DNA of 64,000 nt from Cladopsammia gracilis (GCA_022457155.1 JAJGOT010000049.1:994001-1058000), one strand, 5' to 3'. Positions 12,398 to 24,182 are shown, counted from the first letter of the stretch. Numbers and translations: made by a program. Notes: generated by a model from the sequence alone, not told the origin.

Positions 12398-12464
12398 TTA
12401 ATACAATAAATCAAAGGGCTCTTAAAGCCATCTCGTTAATGCGAGAGAATGTAAGGTTAATAAA

Positions 12465-12466
<2 letters not shown>

Positions 12467-12503
<37 letters not shown>
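12467..12503 (+). repeat. (CAA)n microsatellite
   Basis: Twelve or so AAC triplets. They inflate a plus-strand frame (12439-12819) whose remaining residues match nothing I recognise. Confidence 0.95.
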
Positions 12504-15403
12504 GAATTGGAAAAGTTGGGTGCCTTTGATAGGTAAATGTAGTAAAGACGTGATAGGTAATATGTGTAAAGCTGCTAAATGGTTTATTGAAGTTGAAAGA
12601 TTGAAAATACCTGTAGGTCTAATCGTAGAGTTAGACATTGCAGTCATAGAGGACTTAAGGGCTCTTTTAGGAGCCACCAAATCAATAAAAGTCATGAGCA
12701 ACAAAATAATCACGAGTATGAATGTAAATAATTTTCATGTTAATTTACCGTATTTATTCAAAATAGTCTTCATTTTACAGTTGAGGGGAAACTTCAACTT
12801 GATTATATTTAGCGAATGAGCCGAGGCCAATTTGGTTGCTACGGGAGAAAATTATGAGGAGGGATGGGGGTGGCAAAACTACTTAGATTCAATCTATCTT
12901 ACTTAGTTAATTTTTCTATGTTTTGTATCAGTCGCAGTATTTTAGTAGCAATGACTTGTATGGCATTACAATGGCGATTTTCTTATCGATCGAAATTTGG
13001 GAAAGATGTACGAAGGTTAAAAAATATTTACTATCTTTATTTATTGATATTTAAACAAAACTAAAACATATTGCAACGATTTTCATTTGGGATTAAAATT
13101 GATTTACTAGCAATGTTTTTAAACAGCCAATTTATATGTGCAGTGTACATGTGGATGTATGAGACAAAACAAGAACTTTGTGCATATGAATAAGTTCAGT
13201 AAAAAGACTTCAGTAAAAAAGGAATGTTTTATCTAAATACTTCACTAAGGTAGACTATTGTAAAAAAGGCAAATGAAAATATTTTACTTGTCGCTTTTTC
13301 CGTCAACTAAAAAATTGTGTACCTTCGGGCAGAATGGTGTCTCTTGTAGGAATAGAGCTGGTAATTAGATTTCGTTTCCTTTTATAGCCGAAGCTGTTTT
13401 CAAAACATCTCGGCTTAAAGAAGCCTTGGTAAAAACGACAAGCGACGTGGCCCCGAAAATTGCCGATATGAGACGTTCTGAACAGCGAGAAGCGGCTCGA
13501 TTCCGCTTCAAAAATACGACAAATTACGACAGCGACTTTAGAAGGTTGTGCAATTTACCAATAAAAATTAAACATTATTGACCATATCGTTCATATCAAC
13601 ACCCGACGGCCAACGGTCTGTTTTAATGATCAATTTGTTATTGAAACGTCTACCAACCTCGTTCCCAAGGCCCCTATCTTCCTCTCTCTTGGATCGGACG
13701 TGCAGTTAGAGTACACCCTAGACTCCCGGTATACACATACATATCCGTGACCTTTGATTTTTGATTTTTTGGCGCAAATTGGTTTTAACAAGCTTAATAA
13801 TTTTCCTTCGAGCATTTTTATTTTAAAAAGAGACTTTTCTTTTGATCTTGATGAAAACTTGCACTTTATCAAATAAAGACAAATAAGTGACAGGTCACGC
13901 GTGTGGTTTCCGTTCGAATTACACGCACCGCCGGCTCCCCCGACGGTGTCAATTTGCGCGAGGGCAAAAGTAACGACCCTCCCCTCGGGTGAATGTCGGT
14001 CGCTAAGCTTTAGTATTCGAATTTCGTGGTACAGCCGTTTGGATCGCGGACAATGGCGAAGCGAAGATGGCCAGAATCGCTCCAAAACGGAGCCCTTTTA
14101 GAGCCCGTGAAAGGGAATTTGGAAGCTAGCACGAATCGCACGGGTAGACATTTAACCTGGCTTTCGCGTGGCGAGGGTTCGCTCAGAGGTCTCCAGCCTT
14201 CCCTTCTTTTATAGTGGATAGTGGGGCGAGTGACAAAAGTTGTAAAAATGCATTTAAACCGGTCAGGATACATCAAGAGACAATAAAGTAAAGGTGAGAA
14301 GACTTAAGTGTGTAATATTTTCGATTTTTCTATCGCTTATCAATTCCGTGACAAATCGTATTATTACCTAGTATATTTCTTTACTGTGCACTGGATATCA
14401 CGATTGGTCTGCCTGTGGGATCATCTAATTTAAATCTTTGATGTGTGCCACAACGCATCAGATAAATGTTTACGCTTATCCGCGTTTGTAGATCTTTATA
14501 TATAAGATATAAACATCTAAGAATTTTACGGAGATTTTAAAGAAGAAAAGAACTGATCCATGACCTATGGTCGCTACAATGTCTGTCATTGATCGATCAG
14601 AGTCCGTTCACGCATATTCATTGCTATTTTAAGACTTAAATTCAGTCAGGAAATCAAGACAAAAAAGTGCATATCCTTAGAATTCCTCTATTCCTCAAAG
14701 AAAGAATTAAGCAAATATATATTTTTCCAACGTTAATTTCGTTTTTAAGACAGTTTTGAGATTCGCTCTTTCCTGTTCTTTATAATCTTCCTGAAACCGG
14801 ACATTCCACAAAGATAACAAGGTTCGCAGAACATTCATAATCCATCGGATCAACAAAAGCAAAGAAACTTTTGATAACTTAGACGTCAGATGTGGGTGGG
14901 CTGAAATATCTGTTTTCCGCTTAGTTGTCAATGCTTGTTAAAAGGAAATATTTCACGCAGTTGTATGTTGTTATCGATATCGATGTGAAATGTTTTGGAA
15001 AGTGAAGCGGACATTGATTTTTCTTTTGTGGAGAGTTGAAAAAGAAATGGCTGCATAAGTTAATGTTATACATGAATGGGTTATTTGCGAATATATAGTA
15101 GTTCTGTCTTTTTTTATTCGAAAGTCGAGAGTTTTCTATTCCCGGTATCATGTGTTTAGTAACTATTAGAGATTAAATGGGTCTGCTTTAAACCTCAAAA
15201 TATAGTGTTGACAGTGTCTTCTTAACGACCCCCGGGGTCACGACCGCAGCAAAATTTCGTAAAATATTCTATTAAGATCCAAGTCTTATGCGATAGTCAT
15301 ATATTGGAATAGTGGGATCTTTCAATTGTTTTTTAATAGCTCCTCAGAGTTTATTCCGCGTGTAAGTGTAATGTGTTTCTCGGAGCTAGGCAGTATCTCC
15401 ATT
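12504..15403. other. No gene recognised
   Basis: Only short unrelated open frames are present on either strand. A GC-richer, CpG-containing stretch at about 13890-14230 stands out from the AT-rich surroundings and could be an old promoter or repeat, but no exon could be supported. Confidence 0.5.
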
Positions 15404-15411
15404 GTCAGAAG

Positions 15412-15856
15412 CCCGGGGGGGGGGGGGGGGGTACTCAACAAAGTTTTGTACAGGGATGCTCCGCCCCGAGGTCCAAACCCTTACCCTTTCATATACCGAT
15501 TTTGACAGAAAAGGTACCCCTTTCATATACCTTTCATTGAAAATGGTACCCCTTTCATATACTTTTCAATGAAAATGGTACCCTTTTCAGAGCCTTTACG
15601 TGCGTCTGTTTGATATATTTTGAAAGGCCATTTTTTTAATACTTAAATGGCAGTTTACCCTACCTTTTTTATTCTTCAACGGCGTGGCTTCGCTTCCCTT
15701 TCCTATTCTTCGTGAAATCCCTACCCTTTCATATACTTCAACCCGTGAAATCCCGACCCTTTCATATACCTCTTACCTCAAAAAGGTACCCCTTTCAGGC
15801 GGAGCATCCCCGTATAGCCCATTATAGGGAGTACCCCCCCCCCCCCCCCCCTCGGG
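15412..15856. mobile_element. Poly-G-ended TIR element with 8-bp duplication
   Basis: GTCAGAAG is present at 15404-15411 and again at 15857-15864. The termini are CCCGG plus a long G run, and a long C run plus CTCGGG, with inner arms GGGATGCTCCGCC and GGCGGAGCATCCC. The interior repeats ACCCCTTTCATATAC-like blocks at least six times. No transposase. An 8-bp duplication fits hAT or P-type superfamilies; the assignment is inference. Confidence 0.8.
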
Positions 15857-15865
15857 GTCAGAAGT

Positions 15866-17280
15866 ATAGCATCATTTCATCCGGTTTGAAATATTTGAAT
15901 CTCCAGCATGATAGCTGTACACTCTTTATCAAGTTTCCCGGAAAGTGACATCATGAAACTTAGCGCCCCAATTTCTCAAATTATAAAATTTGTACTAAAG
16001 TAATCAAACATGCGGGATTCCTGACTGCAATATTTTTCAAAACCTTTTTCTGATCCGAGATACAGGCAAGGTTGTCCGTTGTTGCATTATTATGCAGTAT
16101 TACTTTATTTTGTATTAAATTTTCCACCGCAGAAATATACTCGCGCAGAAAAAAATTACTTGTTTTAATGATGTATATCGGCTTAAGAAGAACTTTTCAA
16201 CAGTGAATATATTACTATCATAACTCCGAGGCGACCGGCACAACAGTCATCTGTATTCCCGATTCAACTCCACACACGTCCTCAAAAGAACCAGAGACTG
16301 TTATCATAATACTGATACATTTTTACAACAACGTACAATAATTCACTCACTAGTTTTCTCGTTGTTTATGTTCATATTGGTTCCAGAACAGCAACCATAT
16401 AACTAGGAGAACTATACAAACCTCCGGTCAGGAAGTAAAATTGTTTAATACCGATGCCTTGGATTTTATTTATACTTGACCAGAAATCCGCAAACATTTC
16501 CTCCCAGCAGAAATTTTAGCTGTCCCGACGCGCAAAAATTTCCTCCCGCAAAACAAATTCAGTCGGACAATCCGAAAAATTTCCTTGTGCACGGTAGCTA
16601 AACCAATAAAACTATGACGTCTTTCCCATACTATTGCATACAAACGCAAAGTTCAAATAACCGCATCCCCAAGGGTAAGATGAAACCTGAGATAAACCGA
16701 ACCCAAGCCATTAACCCTTGGGAAGGCCCCAAACCCAAGGTGTGTGTAACCACAACTCAATAGAAAAAAACGCAAAGTTCATGCTATTTTGCTCTGCCAT
16801 ACCGCTCATATTAACACACAAACTTTCCTGTCCCATTTAACTTTCTTATAACCTCTCCATTAGTAAAATACACCGTGAAATTCTCAAACTACGTTTCCCA
16901 AGAAAACGCATTTAACCTATTTTTACCCTTTTAAAGTAGCTATAATGGCTTTACGACAAATGATTGAAACTGATAGGTAACGTGAGATATCGAAATTTAA
17001 GAAGGACTAATACCTTTGCGGTAACGTAATGTGAGATATGACAAGTTCATCACAAATTCTGACATCCCAATACCCTAGGGAAATTAACAATAGGTCCGGG
17101 GGTGCTCCCCAAACATTTTAGTGGCAGTATGTGACGCCCTTCTTGAAATCCTAACCGCTTTAACCAACCATATTCTCAATGCCCTAATATAGCTTCTATA
17201 AAGGAGGAACAAGAAACCCCCCCGGACAAAAGTCCACAAAATTTTGTTAACAACTTTTGTCCCTTTTTAGTACTCGACTT
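15866..17280. other. No gene recognised
   Basis: AT-rich sequence with no supported ORF. Parts (about 16620-16760, 17085-17230) resemble repeat debris, without terminal repeats I can define. Confidence 0.5.
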
Positions 17281-17284
17281 CGAA

Positions 17285-17318
17285 ATCTCGCTTAATGCGC
17301 AAGCGCATTAAGCGAGAT
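17285..17318. repeat. Perfect 16-bp-arm palindrome
   Basis: Arms ATCTCGCTTAATGCGC and GCGCATTAAGCGAGAT are separated by AA. The core TCGCTTAA recurs in the palindrome at 19254-19275, suggesting related terminal sequences of one MITE family. Confidence 0.9.
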
Positions 17319-17475
17319 AAAAATAACACAGATCAAAATAATAGGTTTTTGTTGGAGACTAAGGTTAACTAGTACAACTCAGTTTTAACTAAACCAAGAA
17401 GACTTCATACAGTACTTGGTAATTGGGCCTCAGAATTGCATTACTACTTAAGTAGAATTAATCTTCACACAAAAA

Positions 17476-17517
17476 AGCAGAAATTCTGCACCCTTTTAAG
17501 GGCGCAGAATTTCTGCT
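17476..17517. repeat. 14-bp-arm inverted repeat
   Basis: AGCAGAAATTCTGC and GCAGAATTTCTGCT are separated by 14 nt. Another GCAGAAATTCTG lies near 17630, so the motif recurs locally. Confidence 0.85.
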
Positions 17518-17819
17518 AAAATTTCTGTTAAAGTTTAACTGTAAAAAGATACTAGACACATTAATTTTTCACCTACAAAAAAATCAATTAAAAAATGTCT
17601 AAATACGACTGACTGACTTAACTAGCTACGCAGAAATTCTGAGGCGCGCGTAGTCATTTCATATCTGGTAAGCCCAAGTAGGATAAATGTTTTATTAAGT
17701 AAGGTGGCTCCGTTGTTATTTCGAGCGCACTCGTCTATGTTTACACTGCACACCTTATCCGAGCTGGGCTAGATTTTCAGGATCGCGTACCAACTTTATC
17801 CGTGCTCGGACTACCTCTC

Positions 17820-18592
17820 TTTTTTTTTTTTTTTTTTTTTTTTGTTTGTGAATTCATTTATTTCTTCAATAACGGTTCTTTTGAGTTCGAATGAGCGGCC
17901 TCCGCATTTGTCTATATCATTAAGAGCGCAATTTAGATCTCCGCCAAGTAACACCTTTTCGTTTACAAATTGATTAATTACTGAAGTGGACAGATCCCTA
18001 AGGAACTGAATTTGTTGTTTTTGGTCATTTGCTGCATAGATGTCATCAACGATTACTTCTGCTAAAACGTATCTACCATTTTTGTCACTTATTACATTTT
18101 GGATTTCTACGTTCGATCGGGGTTTAAAAAGTATCATCACACCTCGACTGTGAGTTGAACCGTGACTTGCAACAACTTTGCCACCCCATTCGGATTCCCA
18201 TAGATTAATAGTTTCTGCTGAAGAGTACGTTTCTTGGAGATATATGATGTCAGAATTTCGTTGATGAAGCCATCGAAATATCTGTCTTCTTTTTGAGGTT
18301 TTGTTCAGGCCTCTTACATTTAGTGATAAGATTTTAAGACTCATCATGAAAAAAATTATGTATTCTAAAATCTACTGCGAACAATTCGCGGATTCTGTCA
18401 TTCTGGAGAGGAACAAAGGAAAAAAAGCGGAATGCTATTCGACACAAAATTAACGATATTACTAACATATATTACGGGCAACAAACTAATGTTGACAGAA
18501 AGTCGCAAAAAAAAAACAAATACAAAACGAAAACAAAGAAATGATGTACCTGTGATGTTTAATTTCTAAATTTCAGTCGGTAAACTTTCTTA
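17820..18592 (-). mobile_element. LINE insertion ending in poly(A) within its endonuclease ORF
   Basis: A 13-bp target duplication, CGGACTACCTCTC, flanks it at 17807-17819 and 18593-18605. Read on the minus strand it has about 245 bp of leader, the start of an endonuclease ORF, then a poly(A) run (about 17820-17843) directly before the duplication. An AATAAA lies about 15 nt before the poly(A), inside the coding sequence. The copy therefore ends early at its 3' side, as if a prematurely polyadenylated transcript had been inserted. Confidence 0.85.
17844..18347 (-). pseudogene. LINE apurinic-like endonuclease domain, C-terminally truncated
   Basis: ATG at 18347 opens MMSLKILSLNVRGLNK, then LQETYSS and LLGGDLNCALNDIDK. 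These are the N-terminal, LQET and GGDFN blocks of the exonuclease-endonuclease-phosphatase fold used by L1/Tx1-type LINEs to nick target DNA. The frame enters poly-Lys where the poly(A) tail begins, so no reverse transcriptase follows. About 165 residues remain of a protein normally over 1000 residues long. Confidence 0.88.
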
Positions 18593-18969
18593 CGGACTAC
18601 CTCTCGACATGATCCGAGCACGGGTGAAAGTTTGGTCCGGCACGGATGGGGCAAAGTAGTTTACACGACAAAACCTATCCGTGCCGAACCAATTTTTTTG
18701 GTACGCGTACCTTTTTCATCCGAGCCGTGCCAAATTTTTTCGGTAGTGTAAATGGGGCTTTTGTCTCATAACTTTTCCGGGTCTAAAGCGATGCTTCTAA
18801 AACTTTGCGAAAACTTACAGCTATTACCTAGCAATAATAGGACAGAATTCGATTTTCATGGGAAAGAATATATTTAGTGATAATCGGGCTTAGATGAACG
18901 ATTTTGCTGAAACTTGGTAAGGGTATGTATTAAGTCAATGTAAGCTTATTCCAGAAATTTAACAAAAAT

Positions 18970-19353
18970 GTGGCTGTGTTTTCACGAGACGGTTTTTCTC
19001 GCTTAACATTCCTGTAGGTAATTTGTTTACTGACCGCGTTAAGCAGCTTAAAAAATTTATGCGTTTTCACGGACAGAACTTTATTCATTTTTCTTATACC
19101 ATGCGCGATATATTTTCTTTTGTTAAAACAATAGAAAATTAGAACACAAAAGAACGACAATACAATACCCTTCTTTGTTGTTTAATTGCCGACAAGCTTA
19201 AGCGACCTGGTTTCGTGGCTTAAATTTAATGAGAATTCTATTGTAGTTCGGCGACTCGCTTAACTTTAAGCGAGTTGGACAAGCAACTGTTTTCACGAGA
19301 TTTCCGACTGTCACTCGCTCAGCGACTTGAAAAATCGCTCGTGAAAACACGGC
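18970..19353. mobile_element. MITE with GGCYGTGTTTTCACGAG ends
   Basis: The left end TGGCTGTGTTTTCACGAG and the right end, reverse complement GGCCGTGTTTTCACGAG, form terminal inverted repeats. The other family G copy (63740-63800) lacks this segment. A palindrome (arms ACTCGCTTAA and TTAAGCGAGT at 19254-19275) lies inside. No coding capacity. Confidence 0.65.
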
Positions 19354-19440
19354 CAAAAACAGTAAAATTTTTCACAGGGTGCGATTTTGTTGAAAAAGTG
19401 GGGTTCATTTAAGCCCGATTATCACTTAAATAAACATCAT

Positions 19441-21372
19441 GCCTAAGCATGATGTTATTTATGTCGATACATTGAATCGATTGTGTTAGGCGCATATTTG
19501 TTAAACGGAGGTGTGGTCTGTCAGGTAACTTCTGAGCCAATCATGTTCAGTTGATCGTAATAAAAGTCTGCTCGCTTTAGCAACCGTTCCTCTGGCCTTC
19601 ACCATCACAGCGAGAACATTGCCTTTAGCTAAACGATAACATTTTTTCAGGCAAGTTGTAACAATCTTATTATTACTCATGCGCATAGCGGCATGAGTCA
19701 AGGTTTCGGTAAGGTTTTTTGTTTCTATTTTTAGCTTTTGTCCCGCTTTTTGTAGTCACAAATTGCCTTGTTTTTTTAAAGTTTCCCGTATCCCGCGGGA
19801 CGACTTTCACTGGTCTGATTGGTTGACACGCGACCTCGTGATTTCGGCGTGCCGGGTGGCGTGCCCGTAATCACGTTTAGTGTACGCGAACTCGCCCCTG
19901 CCTCCCCTAGAAAGTTATTTTTGCCCCCTATTGTTATAAAAGGCTTCAGGAAGGTTAAACCAATCAGAATCCGTCTACCGAGCACATGTCTGGGTTTTAG
20001 GGGGGACTAGAGAGAATCAGTTTGTCACTCAGAGAAGACTTTCAGATTCAAACAAATATGGCCTCTTCTGTGCTCTACACTTCAATTTTTCAGACGTTCA
20101 TTTTCTATTACCAAAATGTAAACATGCCTTTGAAGACTTCGAAATGGAAAGAAAGAGTCCTTAAGACGATTTGTATGCCTTTGAAGTGGCGGTTAGAGAG
20201 CTGAAAGCGATGGAATCGTCCTGTGAGGATCACAAAGCGAGACACAAAGCCCGGCACAAAGCGAGACATGTGTTCCTACAGAATTCATACTCGAAGCTCG
20301 AAGCGGCAGACTTTACTAAGAATTTTCAAGCATTCCTGGAAAACTACGGTGAAGAAAATAACATTTTTGAATGTCCATTTACTTTGTAAGAAACATTTCA
20401 TGGACTGTTTATTTCTGTTATCAGTGAGAATGTTTGCGAAATATCGGCCGCACGAGAAATTCTTTGATTTGCTTGCGTTGCCGAGAGCTTCCTCGATGCG
20501 ATAATTTAACGCGTTTTGGCTCTGTCTAAGTGTAAGCATGTCCCCAAATGGGGTGTGTCCGTCCATCTATCTCTACGTCCCCAAATCCTTTAGATCCTAT
20601 AGAACCTATAGATCGTGTAGAAGTTTTGCTCTTGAGACTAATATAATTCGCAGACCCTAGCGCTCCTCGCTGCAATTAGGCTAAATAAATCGCCAAGCCT
20701 TCCGGAAACAGAAAATCAATGAATTCTGATGAGCGTTTGACTCTTTTATTCAAGGGAATGACATTTTCTTTCAAGGAAATATGTTTTGACCTTTTGAACA
20801 AATATTGTGGAGCGCGCGATCGAATTACATTCCATACGAAATTTGCATGAAACGAAACAATCGGGGGGGTTCTTTCTGGAATAACCCACTGCAATGCCCA
20901 ATGTAATAGGGTTTTCCGATTTAGCGGAAACGGAAAGAATTTTTCCGCCTTTCTAGCTAATTGACGATAAAAATGTGGTGTTGGGTCATTTTGCACAATG
21001 CATTTTCAGTTATTCATTGTCTATTTTCTGTTGAGATATTTGACAAGTGAAAAGACTTTCTAAAGCAAATACAGTTGTCGCAATTTCAAAACGATTGAAG
21101 CCCACAAACCTAACAGATTGATATTACGTCACGTGGACTGACTTTATATCTGATGAAAACATTCATATAAACTAGCAGTAATCACAGCTTGCGGAGACGC
21201 GTTCGAAGGGATTTCCGGCGGAAATGAGCCCCTGAAAAAAACGATAGGGGCGATTATTTGGAAGACCGTCTACCAAAAAATCTCAGATTTTACTGCACAT
21301 AAACCACAGGACAACCAACACGAAATTAGGATTGCGTTCTTCGAACGCGATTAGTATGTGGTGTTTTATTAG
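19441..21372. other. No gene recognised
   Basis: Several short frames (for example plus strand 20022-20204 and 20171-20389) lack recognisable domains or splice support. 20907-20950 shares a TTTTCCGATTTAGCGGAAA block with the reverse complement of 32600-32650, showing repeat content. Confidence 0.45.
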
Positions 21373-21539
21373 CTATTCATAACACTCCTAATGATATGCG
21401 AAACTGAAATACATTAAATTAACACATCCTTTGCGATTCAATGCACGCAGGCATGTGCAGAAGGGTGTCCTAAGGGTATAAATACTGAGTCAAAGCAGAA
21501 TAGCACTCCTTTCGTGCTTAGTCTCAGCCAGCGGAGCAG
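21373..21539 (+). repeat. DIRS-1 left terminal repeat A1
   Basis: 167 bp, repeated at 28363-28529 (A2). It contains the TATA box and the presumed transcription start. Its left edge CTATTC is shared with the B1A2 junction. Confidence 0.9.
21477..21484 (+). promoter_or_regulatory. TATA box of DIRS-1
   Basis: TATAAATA lies about 110 bp before the gag ATG. A start around 21507-21520 (CTTAGTCTCAG) would be at normal spacing. The same box is duplicated in A2 near the 3' end. Confidence 0.6.
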
Positions 21540-21590
21540 CGAACGAGATCTCTCTGGTTTTTTCGACCCACGCGAATTTTTTCTGGAATA

Positions 21591-24182
21591 ATGGCTGAAG
21601 TTCCAGCGCCGGGAGTACAATTTCCTCGACCACCAGTTAACCCTCCAGCACAAGGCCCACAAGTTGCACAGGCTGCTCAAGTTCCACAACCCGCGCAAGT
21701 CGCACAAGCTGCTCAAGTTCCACAAGCTGTGCAAGTTCCACAAGCTGCTCAGGTTCTACCAGCCGCACAAGCCGCACCAGTGCTACAGGCTGCACAGGCA
21801 GTGGGTCAAAATGCTGCTCAAAATGATGTTGCCGGCGGACAAACCGAACTTGAGGTAAATTTTTATGTCCCTGTTTTTTGTCTTGTTACATTTCGCGTTT
21901 TCACCGTTTGGAAACATATTATAGGCTTGGTTTATTTATCTTACGTAAGCCTAGGTTTATTCTTTATCGTGGGCGTGTTGCATTTGTCTTTGCATAAGTT
22001 TTGTTTTCTTTGTATCAACGGCATGTTTGCATGTCAGGCATCTATTTGTGTTCCCCAAAGGTTAGTTTCTTGTTTTAGAACCCTTTCTTGTTATTGTGGG
22101 TGGGAATTTTGTTCTTTAGGTTCGTTTGGGTGTGGTCCGCTTTCCTTCCTATTGTGTCGGCTATCCTTTATAGTTATGGGTTTTTGTTATTCAAATTTCG
22201 TATTTTTTTTTTTTTAATCGCGTGTCGTCGCGGCGGTGGGATAGTGTTGGTTTGTATGGGTACGTCCTTTTGCCAAGTTATTCTTAGTATAACGTTTTAA
22301 TTACGCCATGTGTAGTCTCGGGGGTGAGATTTCGGTCTCATCCTGATTTATACGCCGGGTGTAGTCCCGGGGGTGAGATTTCGGTCTCATCCTGATTTAT
22401 ACGCCGGGTGTAGTCCCGGGGGTGAGATTTCGGTCTCATCCTGATTTATACGCCGGGTGTAGTCCCGGGGGTGAGTTTCGGTCTCATCAGGATTTAGACG
22501 CCGGGTGTAGTCCCGGGGGTGAGATTTCGATCTCATCCTGATTTATACGCCGGGTGTAGTCCCGGGGGTGAGTCTCGGTCTCATCCTGATTTATACGCCG
22601 GGTGTAGTCCCGGGGGTGAGATTTCGGTCTCATCCTGATTTATACGCCGGGTGTAGTCCCGGGGGTGAGATTTCGGTCTCATCCTGATTTATACGCCGGG
22701 TGTAGTCCCGGGGGTGAGATTTCGGTCTCATCCTGATTTATACGCCGGGTGTAGTCCCGGGGGTGAGATTTCGGTCTCATCCTGATTTATACGCCGGGTG
22801 TAGTCCCGGGGGTGAGATTTCGGTCTCATCCTGATTTATACGCCGGGTGTAGTCCCGGGGGTGAGTTTCGGTCTCATCCTGATTTATACGCCGGGTGTAG
22901 TCCCGGGGGTGAGATTTCGGTCTCATCCTGATTTATACGCCGGGTGTAGTCCCGGGGGTGAGATTTCGGTCTCATCCTGATTTATACGCCGGGTGTAGTC
23001 CCGGGGGTGAGCCTCGGTCTCATCCTGATTTATACGCCGGGTGTAGTCCCGGGGGTGAGTTTCGGTTACATCCTGATTTATACGCCGGATGTAGTCTCGG
23101 GGGCGAGTTTCGGTCTCGTCCTGATTTTATACGCTGGGTGTAGTCCCGGGGGTGAGTTTTGTCACCAGAATTTAGACGCCGGGTGTAGTCCCGGGGGTGA
23201 GTTGTTTCACCACGTTTTATACGCCGGGTGTAGTCCCGGGGGGGAGTTGTTTCACCAGGTCTTATACGCCGGGTGTAGTCCCGGGGGTGAGTTTCGGTCT
23301 CATCAGGATTTAGACGCCGGGTGTAGTCCTGGGGGTGAGTTTTCTCACCAGGTTTTCATACGCCGGGTGTAGTCCTGGGGTGAGTTTTCATTTATACGTC
23401 GTGCTTAGACATGAAACGAGAATACGCTGGGTATGTTTATTGAAGGATATGGATAAAGTCATGTATTGTTACAAGGGCAAAGATTCACTAGGTATGTCCC
23501 GTTAGGGAGCATATCTTAATTCGCTGGGTGTTTCTTTATGGTCGACAGATGAGGTGAATTTGTGATAGTTATTAGTTCTACTTGTCATGGCGTGTTGTTG
23601 ATTCGGGATTTTTTCTCCTTTTAGAGGTTAAAAGCTGAAGTCCTGAGGTTGAACCAGACGGTTGAGACAATGACTAAATCATCGGTAGAGAACTCCTTAA
23701 TGAAGATTATGGCCTATGCATCTCGTCCCTTATCAGATTTCAATAAATATGAGGCCCTGGAAATGTTGGAATCGCTTCAGCTTACTGCCCAAGATACTAA
23801 GCATGATCGTCAGAATTTTTATCGTTTGGTTTATCAAACAGTCCGAGGGAAGCTTGATGTTCCTCGAGACCAGTTTAGAAGTCTCGTCTTGCGCCTTCTG
23901 GGAGATAAGGATCACGAGAAAGTGTTTGATTGTGTGGCGAAGGTAGAGAAGCACTATCAGTCGAGAAACCGGGCCGGAACCGCAGCTATGTCCCCTTATT
24001 TCAGAGAGGGCCGGGAAAGGAACGCTAGGAATTTCCCGAGGAATCCGGGAAAGTCTATCACGTGTTTTTATTGTGGCAAAGTTGGCCACATTAAGCAATT
24101 TTGTGAGGCAAGAAAAAGAGATGCTTCTGGGAGCATGGGGCTGCAGAAGAATGGCACGTTTTCGGAGTCTGCCACAAAATAA
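21591..24182 (+). CDS. gag: DIRS-1 gag protein (two exons, zinc knuckle)
   Basis: Predicted exons are 21591-21854 and 23625-24182, giving 273 residues. Exon 1 is an 88-residue Pro/Ala/Gln/Val-rich leader with tandem QVPQAAQV-like units. It ends TELE at GAG followed by donor GTAAAT. Exon 2 follows a TTTTCTCCTTTTAG acceptor and continues RLKAEVLRLNQTVETM, so the join gives an unbroken coiled-coil-like helix in phase 0. The C-terminal part has a CCHC knuckle (CFYCGKVGHIKQFC) that would bind element RNA during particle assembly. Without splicing, exon 1 reads into hydrophobic intron-encoded sequence and stops at 22215-22217. The intron carries a minisatellite. Confidence 0.82.
21855..23624 (+). 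other. Predicted spliceosomal intron in DIRS-1 gag
   Basis: Donor GAG/GTAAAT at 21855 and acceptor pyrimidine tract plus TAG at 23622-23624; 1770 bp. Phase is 0 on both sides. It contains the 49-bp minisatellite. It would normally be lost on reverse transcription of spliced RNA, so its retention implies that genomic RNA escapes splicing. Confidence 0.75.
22301..23400 (+). repeat. 49-bp minisatellite, about 23 units
   Basis: The unit contains GCCGGGTGTAGTCCCGGGGG, then GTGAGATTTCGGTCTCATCC, then TGATTTATAC. Each unit can form two small hairpins (CCGGG/CCCGG and GAGA/TCTC). Central units are almost identical, and units from about 23090 onward diverge and shorten. Open frames across it (AGCSPGGEF-like repeats) are by-products. 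Confidence 0.97.

Larger units (their letters stand above)
17741..18753. mobile_element. TIR element (TTTACACT...AGTGTAAA) inside family G
   Basis: The sequence departs from the other family G copies at TTTACACT and rejoins after AGTGTAAA. It carries internal CCGTGCTCGG/CCGAGCACGG inverted blocks and itself holds the LINE insertion at 17820-18592. Exact ends are approximate. Confidence 0.55.
17702..19440 (+). repeat. Interspersed repeat family G, copy 1 (with nested insertions)
   Basis: Starts GTGGCTCCGTTGTTATTTC and continues through ACTCGTCTATG, CTCATAACTTTTCCGG and AAGCGATGCTTC. It is collinear with the reverse complement of 45813-46115 and with 63553-63800. Relative to those copies it is interrupted by a TTTACACT-ended insertion (17741-18753) and by a MITE at about 18970-19353. 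Confidence 0.7.

Noticed and set aside
12439..12819. 126-residue ORF with poly-Asn
   Set aside because: The poly-Asn is a CAA microsatellite and the remainder matches no family I know.
13630..14085. 151-residue minus-strand ORF
   Set aside because: The residue pattern is not domain-like and several overlapping frames of similar length occur in this CpG-richer stretch.
22958..23372. Open frames with AGCSPGGEF repeats, looking like a repeat protein
   Set aside because: They are read-outs of the 49-bp minisatellite. Unit length is mostly not a multiple of three, so frames persist only where 48-bp variants occur.
22301..23400. Possible CRISPR array
   Set aside because: Units are contiguous with no unique spacers, and the genome is eukaryotic.
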